Shown here piece by piece: positions 7,989 through 15,540 of a DNA stretch of 64,000 nucleotides. The stretch is taken from NCBI GenBank assembly GCA_046724555.1, contig JBKOWU010000088.1:18442-82441 (forward strand). Reading direction: 5' to 3'. Position numbers and translations under genes: made by a program. Every line of letters starts with the position of its first letter. Position 1 is the stretch's first letter. Source of the stretch: JAFAQB01 sp046724555. Its GTDB lineage: Archaea; Thermoproteota; Nitrososphaeria; Nitrososphaerales; Nitrososphaeraceae. The notes below the pieces were generated by a model that ran no database searches, had not been told where the DNA came from, and worked only from the letters and a program-made list of their open reading frames with translations.

Positions 7989-8396
7989 ATGCTATTACCT
8001 TCTGAAATTGAGGCCAAGTCGTTAATACCTGCAATAAGATCCATATTGGCAAGGAAGCTCATTAAAGAGTTTTATCTGAAGGAGGAAGATGTTGCTAAGG
8101 TTCTTGGCGTTACCCAAGCAGCAATAAGTAACTATGTAAGGGGTACCAGGGGGGATAGACAGCTCGCTGCCAAGCTCGCCGCTGTAGAGGAAGTAGGGCG
8201 AATGATAGATGATATCGCTAGAGATTTGGCAGCTAACAAAGCATACACGCCCAGTACCATGGCTAAGTTCGTTCAGCTCTGCAACTATATGCGATATACA
8301 TTTATCATATGCGATGTTCACCATAGTATAGAATCGAATATAGACAGCAAGGTCTGTGAACAGTGCGAAGTGATTCTTATGGGAAGCCGACTATAA
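7989..8396 (+). CDS. HTH transcriptional regulator with C-terminal Cys cluster
   Basis: The 135-residue protein has an XRE/Tfx-like helix-turn-helix (about residues 31-57, EEDVAKVLGVTQAAISNYVRG) after an N-terminal helix, and a C-terminal part with C98, C108, H111/H112 and a CEQC pair (C123/C126). The layout matches the archaeal 'predicted transcriptional regulator' family (COG2522-like) in which the cysteines may bind metal or an Fe-S cluster and sense redox or metal status; that is inference. A perfect palindrome lies directly upstream of its TATA box, suggesting autoregulation. Neighbours in the same direction (J-protein before, SSSCA1-like protein after) have their own spacing and are probably separate units. 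Confidence 0.8.
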   Translation: MLLPSEIEAKSLIPAIRSILARKLIKEFYLKEEDVAKVLGVTQAAISNYVRGTRGDRQLAAKLAAVEEVGRMIDDIARDLAANKAYTPSTMAKFVQLCNYMRYTFIICDVHHSIESNIDSKVCEQCEVILMGSRL

Positions 8397-8553
8397 ATTG
8401 ATATTGATCTGAGGTTTTTATTTCCGACGCTAAATTGGCGAATTAAGCAGTGATGTCTTTCATTTAGAAAAAATTTAATAATTACGTTGCGTAATTGAGT
8501 TAAGAAAAACAAACTTATAGAAATATTGCCCACAGATAATATGGAGCGATAGT

Positions 8554-8982
8554 ATGACGACAGAACCAAAGGATCCATCCGATAAGTCCGCAGATATAAA
8601 AAATGCTGCTGCACTGCTTTTAAAGGGCGGATCCCTTATTAGCGAGCCATGCAGTGAATGCGGAGGTGTCCAGGTCAAGTTCAAAGAGAGTATCATATGT
8701 GTTAATTGCAGAAATAAACAAAATATAGGAAAGCGTTCTGAATCCAATATTACGCAGAACAAGCGACCTCCTGTAATACCTCTTAATTCTGAACGAGTGG
8801 AAGTTGAGATAGCTCCGGCTCGGTTTATAATTCAAGACAAGATTCTAATGCTTGCTTCACAGATAAGGGATGAAGCCGATTTGGCTGTACAGAAGCAGAA
8901 AGCTGATCTTATGGATACGTATTTGGGCATTCTTCAAAAACTTGATCTGATAATAAGCTCTCGGTTGCAGCAGCGATCTTAG
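8554..8982 (+). CDS. SSSCA1/autoantigen p27-type zinc-ribbon protein
   Basis: The 142-residue protein begins with an alpha-helical stretch leading into the motif LLLKGGSLISEPCSECGG, then a second pair, C49/C52, which makes a zinc ribbon with C33/C36. This matches the family of Sjogren syndrome/scleroderma autoantigen 1 (ZNRD2, p27), widespread in archaea and of unclear role; in eukaryotes the protein has been linked to mitosis and telomere/kinetochore factors. The C-terminal half (about 95-142) is helical, possibly coiled-coil. It follows the HTH regulator by about 160 bases, with a TATA-like element (AACTTATAGAAAT) in between. Confidence 0.75.
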   Translation: MTTEPKDPSDKSADIKNAAALLLKGGSLISEPCSECGGVQVKFKESIICVNCRNKQNIGKRSESNITQNKRPPVIPLNSERVEVEIAPARFIIQDKILMLASQIRDEADLAVQKQKADLMDTYLGILQKLDLIISSRLQQRS

Positions 8983-9215
8983 GTTGAGCAGATCTGATTA
9001 CAGCATTCTTTTAACAGCAAAACGAATCCATAAGCGACAAGTTGATTCATTATGGGGCCCAAAAAGTAGCCTACTATTTCAAAGTTGGACCTCGACTGCA
9101 TCCTGAGATTTTTTATTAGTCGTATCTGCTCTATTGTTTAAAACACAGCATATGCACGCAATAAAAAAGTGAAAAAAGAAGGTATCCTTTTTCTTTACGG
9201 AAGTCTTAACAGTTC

Positions 9216-9521
9216 TTATTTAGGAGCACTATAACTTGGTGTGCTCATGTTTCCGCTACTAGCGGTGCCAGAAGTACCTGGGCTTGTTATATTGCCACCA
9301 CCTACAGCACTTGGTGAACTTGATGCGTTTGTGCCACTAAGCGGTCCGGTTGTAGTAAGCTGTTCAGGGCCAGCAGCTTCGCCTGTCCTATTCGTAGTAG
9401 CGTTCTGTGCCATTGCTTTTTGTCCAAGCTGAATAGAGACTGCAGAAACTGATGCCACAAGCAGGATTGCAATAGTAACCTGCAACATTGCCATTCTTCT
9501 ATATTGTTTAAACATCGGCAT
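9216..9521 (-). CDS. secreted or membrane-anchored Ser/Thr/Gly-rich protein, 101 aa
   Basis: The N-terminus (MPMFKQYRRMAMLQVT) and a hydrophobic segment (about 12-30) form a signal peptide or anchor, with a likely cleavage site after AMA-Q near residue 38. The remainder is low-complexity, rich in Ser, Thr, Gly, Pro and Asn, with several N-x-S/T sequons (NATT, NASS, NITS, NMST), so it is probably N-glycosylated on the cell surface. Nothing enzymatic is visible. A clear TATA sequence (AGTATAAAAAG on the minus strand, about 9578-9590) precedes it. Cell-wall or matrix decoration is a guess from composition. Confidence 0.6.
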   Translation of the reverse strand: MPMFKQYRRMAMLQVTIAILLVASVSAVSIQLGQKAMAQNATTNRTGEAAGPEQLTTTGPLSGTNASSSPSAVGGGNITSPGTSGTASSGNMSTPSYSAPK

Positions 9522-9776
9522 TAATCGAATTCCATGAAATTTAACCCTTTCTAAATTCTATTCTACAATTCTCTTCTACTTTTTATACTCTGAATATGCT
9601 ATAACAAGGCTCGCACAACGCAGCAGTTTGGTAGTCGATTTTTACCTTAGCAGCCACTAGTAAATATTATTTTTTACTGGAACAGAATATTATAGCGCAT
9701 CCTCACTGGCTTCCCTGAAAATCTCAGCTATCTTCCAAAATTCAAAGCATTTTTAACTTGTATCTATCAAACCTAG
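9522..9776. other. intergenic region
   Basis: It holds the minus-strand TATA box of the secreted Ser/Thr-rich protein and otherwise AT-rich sequence. I see no repeat or RNA gene. With the doubtful small frame that follows, the unassigned stretch runs to about 10044. Confidence 0.4.
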
Positions 9777-9998
9777 ATGAAGATACTGATGAGTATTACT
9801 ATTGCTAAACAAATTGAGCAACATTCTGGAAATTCTCATGATGATGCTTGCATAGTTGGAACTACGATACATCTATACCATATCGAATCCTGTATTATGG
9901 GAGCAACAGAAAATGAACCTCGATTCATGTTAAAGTACAACTTAGACGAAACGAAATTAGCGGATTATCCTGTCAGTAGTATACAATCAGGCAAGTGA
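9777..9998 (+). CDS. doubtful small ORF, 73 aa
   Basis: The frame starts with ATG 9777 about 22 bases after a TATA-like TTTTTAACTT and ends 46 bases before the ABC-2 permease. The product has no motif I recognise and an unremarkable composition (two separated Cys, several His). It is where an ABC ATPase would be expected beside a permease, but it contains no Walker motif, so it is not one. It may be a lineage-specific small protein or non-coding. Confidence 0.3.
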   Translation: MKILMSITIAKQIEQHSGNSHDDACIVGTTIHLYHIESCIMGATENEPRFMLKYNLDETKLADYPVSSIQSGK

Positions 9999-10044
9999 GA
10001 AAGAATACGCTGCTCAATAAAATTAACGCTCATCTCAGCTCAGC

Positions 10045-10824
10045 ATGTATCTTAGCACATTTCAAGATTTAGAACTGATGCTGAGTGCTCTGTACGCAGT
10101 ATGGCTAAGAGAATTCAAAGTATTTTTAAGAGAGAGGAGTAGACTAATTGCCTCTATATTCACTCCGTTACTATGGCTTTTCGTGATAGGCTCAGGCTTA
10201 GGCTCTACTGCTCCCTCAGTAGGTCTAGATTATCAAAAATTCATATTTCCAGGTATAATCAGTATGTCTGTAATCTTCTCGTCAGTATTCTTTGGTTCAT
10301 ACATAATATGGGATAGGAAATTTGATTTTCTTAAGAGTGTAATGGTTGCCCCGGTAAACAGAGAGACTATTTTTGTAGGTAAAACGCTCGGTGGTATGAC
10401 TACGTCGTTGGTCCAAGTATCAATCCTCCTGCTAGTGGGTGGACCAATAGGAATCCAATTCGATGCTTACACTATATCCGAAATAGTTGCTATTGTACTG
10501 CTTCTTTCATTTGCACTTACATCACTGGGGCTAGCTATGGGCAGCTTCATAGAGAGTCTGGAAGGTTTTCAGCTCATAGTTAGCTTTGTTGTGTTTCCAC
10601 TTTTTTTCTTAAGCGGAGCACTTTTTCCTCTACAGAATCTTCCTGGATGGCTTTCCTTCCTGACGACCATCAATCCGGTGACTTATGCTGTTGATGCACT
10701 CAGAAACGCCATGATGCTATCATCTAGGCATACATTTGGAATAGATATTGTGATTCTGTTTGCATCAACTTTGGCATTAGCACTGCTAGGGACACTATCA
10801 TTTAGGAAGATGAAAGCTGTTTAG
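10045..10824 (+). CDS. ABC-2 type transporter permease
   Basis: The 259-residue integral membrane protein has the ABC-2 (DrrB/NodJ-like) topology: a cytoplasmic amphipathic N-terminus (FKVFLRERSRLIASIFTPLLW), six hydrophobic segments, and the family signature around ALFPLQNLPGWLSFLTTINPVTYAVDALR (about residues 190-220; quoted here as the LPGWL and NPVTYAVDALR parts). Such permeases export drugs, lipids or polysaccharides with a separate ATPase, normally encoded just upstream. Here no ATPase gene is adjacent on either side, so the ATPase must be distant or shared. ATG 10045 is used; ATG 10078 would remove 11 residues without harming the fold. Confidence 0.85.
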   Translation: MYLSTFQDLELMLSALYAVWLREFKVFLRERSRLIASIFTPLLWLFVIGSGLGSTAPSVGLDYQKFIFPGIISMSVIFSSVFFGSYIIWDRKFDFLKSVMVAPVNRETIFVGKTLGGMTTSLVQVSILLLVGGPIGIQFDAYTISEIVAIVLLLSFALTSLGLAMGSFIESLEGFQLIVSFVVFPLFFLSGALFPLQNLPGWLSFLTTINPVTYAVDALRNAMMLSSRHTFGIDIVILFASTLALALLGTLSFRKMKAV

Positions 10825-11077
10825 ATATGTATGAAAGTTAGCGTCTGAATGTGAAGTTTAAGCAATAAGTTGCTTCTCAAACAATGAATTTAAAGATAAC
10901 TGATCATGATCAAGACCAAACCAGTCTATCATTTACCAGAATCAAAAAAACTAACAATTAAAGCGTTGGTCAATTAAAGGTTGACATTTGACGAATTTGT
11001 AACTGCAATACCTCTTATACTTCTCTGGATAGAATAAATAAAGACTTAAAGCGTTACAGGACACAACCTTAACAACA

Positions 11078-11566
11078 ATGGTTTATGACATTATTGAATC
11101 TATAGTACATAATTCATTTTTCATTAAATACGGTCTTATAGGATTATTCTTAAATGGAATGCTTTCCTCGATAATTCCAATTCCCACGGAATTAACGATA
11201 TCAGCGTTACTGTTAAGTGGTAAAGATAGGTTCACCATATTTATCATACTAGCCATCAGTTCAATACTAGGTGGATTAATTGCTTATTACATAGGTTTCA
11301 GTGGAAACAAATTATTAAAGATACTTTACAAAAAACCCCGCAAAAAACACGAGGATAAAACGGGAGCCCTATTGGAAAGATACGGCTGGCTAATCATATT
11401 TTTTTCTCCATGGATACCTATCGTTGGAGATCTCGTACCAGTGATTGCTGGAGCAAAAAAATATGATTTGAAAAACTTTGTAATAGTAATGATGTCAGGT
11501 AAAGTCTTTAAGGCGAGCGCGATAGTAATCTTTAGCAGCTGGATTCTGCCATTCATATTTTCATAA
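11078..11566 (+). CDS. DedA/VTT (YqaA-like) membrane protein
   Basis: The 162-residue membrane protein has the VTT (DedA/SNARE-associated) architecture: a re-entrant loop region with the motif IIPIPTELTISALL (about 33-46), a GGLIAYYIGFSGN segment (about 68-80), and the conserved FSPWIPIVGDLVPVIAGAKK region (split around residues 109-130) that in DedA proteins carries the functional Arg/Pro-rich loop. Family members act as lipid scramblases or undecaprenyl/polyprenyl-phosphate flippases. A polyprenyl-phosphate recycling role would fit an organism with surface glycans, but this is inference. Standing alone; ATG 11078 directly follows a short leader. Confidence 0.75.
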   Translation: MVYDIIESIVHNSFFIKYGLIGLFLNGMLSSIIPIPTELTISALLLSGKDRFTIFIILAISSILGGLIAYYIGFSGNKLLKILYKKPRKKHEDKTGALLERYGWLIIFFSPWIPIVGDLVPVIAGAKKYDLKNFVIVMMSGKVFKASAIVIFSSWILPFIFS

Positions 11567-11646
11567 ATTTCAAGGAGATGCATAAACCTGATATAAAATG
11601 GCAAAGCTATTTAATGTTAATGTGAAATGGATTTATCTGTTAAAGC

Positions 11647-12354
11647 TTGTCTATAGACTTAGCTCTTTCGAAGGACCAACTATTAAATATACAAATTAAA
11701 AGAAGCACGAGATCAAAAAGCATACAACTTAAAGCAAATGTCTACGGAATACATGTTGTTGCTCCGGTCAACTATGACTTTCAAAGTATTACAAGATTCG
11801 TACATAGCAAAAAGAACTGGATTTCCAAAGTTTATAAATACTATGCAAAGTTTGCTGAGAAATTCGGACAAGAAAATAGCTCCAATGCGAACTCCCTGAC
11901 TTTTTTGGGATCTGTCTATAAAATGCAAATAGTAAACGATAGAATTTCATATAATATAGTTTCAAATAACCTCAAGATAATAACATTTCACGTTACTGAT
12001 AGGCGTAAGTATAAACAAGATGTAATGGAGTGGTATAAAAGACAAACCTCTAAGATCATATTTGAACGCCTTCCTTTGCTCAGCAGAAAACTAGATCTTA
12101 AATATAATAGAGTCTTGATTAAGAGTCAAAAGTCCAGGTGGGGGAGTTGCTCAAAGAATAAGAATTTAAATTTTAATTTACTCTTAGCAGCCCTGCCTTT
12201 GGAGATAATAGATTATGTGATTATTCACGAATTAATACACCTAGTAGAGCTCAACCACTCGAAGAGATTCTGGGATTTGGTCAAGATGCAGGATCCGAAC
12301 TATAAGTATAAAAGGAAAGTGCTGCGCAGGTACAGTCGCTTGATTAATCTATAA
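11647..12354 (+). CDS. YgjP/WLM-type zinc metallopeptidase domain protein (DUF45)
   Basis: The 235-residue protein matches the YgjP-like family (gluzincin-type). It has an N-terminal beta-rich domain (about 15-110), the signature SRWGSCS (163-169), and the zinc site HELIH (194-198) with a third His at 204 (ELNHSKRFW). The substrate of this family is not established; it is often associated with restriction or toxin modules in bacteria, but no such neighbour is present here. The start is TTG 11647; no better start is available before the domain begins. Confidence 0.8.
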   Translation: MSIDLALSKDQLLNIQIKRSTRSKSIQLKANVYGIHVVAPVNYDFQSITRFVHSKKNWISKVYKYYAKFAEKFGQENSSNANSLTFLGSVYKMQIVNDRISYNIVSNNLKIITFHVTDRRKYKQDVMEWYKRQTSKIIFERLPLLSRKLDLKYNRVLIKSQKSRWGSCSKNKNLNFNLLLAALPLEIIDYVIIHELIHLVELNHSKRFWDLVKMQDPNYKYKRKVLRRYSRLINL

Positions 12355-12484
12355 TAGTGTCAACAATTATGTGTAATAAGACAACACTGCAAAAAATTAT
12401 TACATTGAAGTTTTTTCTGAAATGCTTCTTTACGTTATATTTATGTTATTACCCATCCACGACTTATTAAAATACGTTGAGCAA

Positions 12485-13609
12485 TTACATAAAAGTTCTA
12501 ATTCCCTGAATGAGCGAATCAATGTCTTCTTCATCATTATAAAAATGAGGTGAGACTCTTATTCCTCCTCCTCTGGCAGAGACAATTATTTTCTTCCTTT
12601 CCAATTTTTCGACAATTTCCTCTGCACTTTGCATCTTAAAAACAATTATTCCTGACCTCCATTTTTCTTGTTCTAATGGCGAAATAATATCTAGATCTAA
12701 TTCGCCCAGTTTTTCGATAAGATATGAAGTCAGATCCAGAATCCGTCTTTCAATATACTTTATTCCAATTTTAGATATATATTCAATAGCTGCCTTTAAT
12801 GATAATATATTAGAAAAGTGAGGTGAACCTAGTTCGAATCTAGATGCTGTAGAAGACATGTTTATCTTGCTATTATCAAATACATCCCTCTCCTTCTGCC
12901 CAAGTTGACTATAAAAGGGCGGATGAAACTCAAAGACATTTTCGAGATATTCTCTTTTTACAAAAATAGTGCCTATTCCAAACGATGACAATAGCCATTT
13001 GTGACCGTTAGACGCCATAAAGTCAACATTAAACTCTTTGACGTCAAAGTGTAGAGCACCAAGAGATTGAGTTGGATTTACAATAAGAAATAATCCATGC
13101 CTCCTGGTCAGTTCACTGAGATCCACTAAATCCTGACGAAACCCAGTCGAATACTGCACATGGCTTATTACCACTAATCTAGTCTTACTGTTGATAGCAT
13201 CCGAGATGTCTTGTTTTAATATTCTTCCATTTTTAGCTTTTACAAAGTGGATGTATGAACCTCTATTTAACCAAGGTAAAATAGAAGATGGGAATTCAAG
13301 TTCGTTTGATATCACACTACCTTTGGCGTGTAGCATATGCGCTATTATGTTCATACCTTCACTTGTAGAGTGCGTAAATCCAACTTCGTCCGGAGATGCA
13401 TTAATGAACCTCGCATATAGATCTCTAGCTTGCTCCATTTCTTTTATCCAATCTGGCCATAGTGAACCAGCATGATTTAGCATACCGTCGTAAAATCTCA
13501 ACATTTCCTGAACTACAGGTCTAGGTATAGGCGAAATGGCTGCATTTGCCAAATAAGTATAGCTTTTAGTAACAGGAAAATCCTTTCTTATCCTTTGCCA
13601 ATTTCTCAT
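12485..13609 (-). CDS. class V aminotransferase / cysteine-desulfurase-like protein with Asp-to-Asn change
   Basis: The 374-residue protein has the class V aminotransferase fold: substrate-binding N-terminal segment (YLANAAISPIP), HSTSEGMN phosphate loop (80-87), His150 stacking residue, Q181 and the Schiff-base lysine K204 (SNGHKW). The residue that normally protonates or contacts the PLP pyridine nitrogen, Asp in the V-D-x-x-Q-S motif, is Asn178 here (VNPTQS); the codon reads AAT on the minus strand. The flexible Cys loop of true cysteine desulfurases is not evident, so an isopenicillin-epimerase-like or aminotransferase role is more likely than sulfur transfer. Divergent from rfcL. Confidence 0.8.
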   Translation of the reverse strand: MRNWQRIRKDFPVTKSYTYLANAAISPIPRPVVQEMLRFYDGMLNHAGSLWPDWIKEMEQARDLYARFINASPDEVGFTHSTSEGMNIIAHMLHAKGSVISNELEFPSSILPWLNRGSYIHFVKAKNGRILKQDISDAINSKTRLVVISHVQYSTGFRQDLVDLSELTRRHGLFLIVNPTQSLGALHFDVKEFNVDFMASNGHKWLLSSFGIGTIFVKREYLENVFEFHPPFYSQLGQKERDVFDNSKINMSSTASRFELGSPHFSNILSLKAAIEYISKIGIKYIERRILDLTSYLIEKLGELDLDIISPLEQEKWRSGIIVFKMQSAEEIVEKLERKKIIVSARGGGIRVSPHFYNDEEDIDSLIQGIRTFM

Positions 13610-13926
13610 ATTTACATTACTTCACACTAGCTCATATACATAATAACCATAGCAAAAAATTCTATTAAGAAGAAAACCATCTGCAAGACCGACGTCAAAT
13701 TCTGCGGGAAATTTATGTCGATTCAGTACCGCATATATTGCATGCATACAACAATATAACAAAAAAATTATTTGACTAGCACTTTTACGTATGGTCCTTT
13801 TGTCCAAACTTAAATTATATATCGATGCCACAATAATACATGACAGTTTTGATATAGACCTGATGCCGCACATCAAAACATAACGTCAATATTGAACTAA
13901 TTGCAACTTGTAGACTTACACATAAG
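13610..13926. other. divergent intergenic region before rfcL
   Basis: It separates the leftward aminotransferase-like gene from rfcL and must contain both promoters. An 84-codon minus-strand frame (13622-13876) exists but shows no motif. No repeat or RNA gene is seen. Confidence 0.3.
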
Positions 13927-15156
13927 ATGTGGTCAGAAATTTATCGTCCTGCAAGAGTACAAGATATGATAGGAAACGAGGACGAAAGACTAACGGTCAT
14001 GAAGTGGCTATCAGGGTGGGTAAGAGGTAGTAAACCACTACTCTTAGTTGGTCCGCCCGGAGTTGGAAAAACAACACTCGTTCATGCATTAGCACGGCAG
14101 TTAGATTATGATCTTATTGAGATGAATGCAAGTGACACGAGGAACCGTGATCAGTTGGAACAATTAATTGCTCCAATACTTGTGAACACAAGCATCTTTG
14201 GTAAAAATATTTTACTATTTCTGGATGAAGTTGATGGAATTTCCGGCAGGGAAGATATAGGCGGAATAGAATCCATTGTAAGACTAATGAAGCAGCCCTC
14301 TATCCCAGTCATTATGGCAGCAAACTATAAAGATGCAAAAATCAAAGAGCTGGCAAAAGTCTCCAAGACAATTCAGTTCAATCCTGTCACCCCAAGATTG
14401 CTAATGATGCTTTTGGACTATGTCCTCAAGGACCAAGATAAGAAGCTGAGTATAAGCGAAAAGTCTGTCATCATAGATAAAGCTCATGGAGATGTTCGCT
14501 TGTTGTTAAACATTCTACAGGCAAAGCTTTCAGGCTATGATAAAACAGCAAACTCGAAGATGGAGATCGATATTGCTGAGGCAATAAATGGATTCTTTGG
14601 AGCTGAGAATGAGGATAGTGCTAGGTCATTTTTGCTTAGTGCAGACGCCAATTATCCAGATCCCCGATTTGGCATGTCCACGGAAGAAAGGCGAAAAGAT
14701 ATGCTTGGTGCACTGTTTTCAAGCGCCATTTCATCAAGAATTGATCTTGTAACGGTCGCCGATATATTAGATGTATTGTCTAAAGCAGACATCATAGTGG
14801 GCCGAATAGGAAGAAAAAGGCAATGGAGTCTTCTGAGATATATCGATTATATAATAGCAAAAGATCTTTTTGATAAGAGCCGTAGTAAACTGATAAAATA
14901 TAATCAGTATTCTATGAGATGGGATGTTATGGGACCTGTCTTCGCTCGTAGCCGATCATTAAAACCGGTACTTGATGAGTTGGCGCGTTTGACGCATAGT
15001 TCTACAAGTACATTTGGTTCGTTCTACCTACCATATCTTATTCAGATAATAATTAATACAAAAATGATTCCGAATGAAATTGCGGAGGTCTCTAATATGG
15101 ACGAAAAAGCAGGCATAGCATTAGCAAAAGAGATAGAAAGAATCGGAAAGAGATAA
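13927..15156 (+). CDS. rfcL: replication factor C large subunit
   Basis: The 409-residue AAA+ clamp-loader subunit loads PCNA onto primed DNA together with the small subunit RfcS. The N-terminus WSEIYRPARVQDMIGNE is the family's RFC box II, followed by Walker A GPPGVGKT (42-49), Walker B LDEVDG (about 100) and the sensor/SRC-equivalent region where the large subunit characteristically lacks the catalytic arginine pattern of RfcS. The C-terminal collar domain extends to residue 409. I see no C-terminal PIP-box (QxxLxxFF), which many euryarchaeal RfcL proteins have. ATG 13927 is the natural start. rfcS is not in this window. Confidence 0.9.
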   Translation: MWSEIYRPARVQDMIGNEDERLTVMKWLSGWVRGSKPLLLVGPPGVGKTTLVHALARQLDYDLIEMNASDTRNRDQLEQLIAPILVNTSIFGKNILLFLDEVDGISGREDIGGIESIVRLMKQPSIPVIMAANYKDAKIKELAKVSKTIQFNPVTPRLLMMLLDYVLKDQDKKLSISEKSVIIDKAHGDVRLLLNILQAKLSGYDKTANSKMEIDIAEAINGFFGAENEDSARSFLLSADANYPDPRFGMSTEERRKDMLGALFSSAISSRIDLVTVADILDVLSKADIIVGRIGRKRQWSLLRYIDYIIAKDLFDKSRSKLIKYNQYSMRWDVMGPVFARSRSLKPVLDELARLTHSSTSTFGSFYLPYLIQIIINTKMIPNEIAEVSNMDEKAGIALAKEIERIGKR

Positions 15157-15540
15157 CTAATATTGTTGATGATGCGCTTGCCAATCTATCTGTGATACCA
15201 CTGCTTGTCGCCATCGCTAGATTTGAGTAGATCAGCACTGCCAGAAGCGATCATAAAGGAGATATCGGCAAATAGAACTGATAGTATAATATTAAAACGG
15301 TAATTGTTGAATTTCTATGGACAGATATATATAAACTGGTATCATAATATGCGGGGTGGCAAAGATCAAGATAATTGGACGTTTTGTAAATTTGACTTTA
15401 CGAGGGTACTTGCATAGTGATAATTTATCTCATATTGCGATTAGCTTGCCAAATTCTGGGAATACATCTTATACAGTATACCCTGCTCGTCTGCTAATAG
15501 TTTTTATCATTAGTTAGAGAAACTTTTACAATAGGCTTCA
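15157..15540. other. intergenic region with a strong isolated TATA box
   Basis: A nearly ideal TATA element (GATATATATAAA, 15324-15335) occurs here although the next long gene starts 200 bases later. About 20 bases downstream an ATG (15349) opens a 22-codon frame ending with TAG at 15415-15417. The transcript could be a mini-protein, a small RNA or a long leader for the membrane protein at 15541. Confidence 0.4.
15324..15335 (+). promoter_or_regulatory. strong TATA box
   Basis: GATATATATAAA, the closest to consensus among the intergenic boxes I noticed in this part of the window; it points to a transcript starting near 15350-15360. Confidence 0.5.

Noticed and set aside
12826..12846. GTTCGAATC-like T-loop sequence suggesting a tRNA
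   Set aside because: It lies inside the aminotransferase coding region on the opposite strand and has no matching acceptor, D-arm or anticodon stems. No tRNA was found anywhere in the window by eye.
13622..13876. 84-codon minus-strand frame in the rfcL promoter region
   Set aside because: The Ile/Ser/Cys-rich product has no motif and the frame covers most of a region that must hold two promoters.
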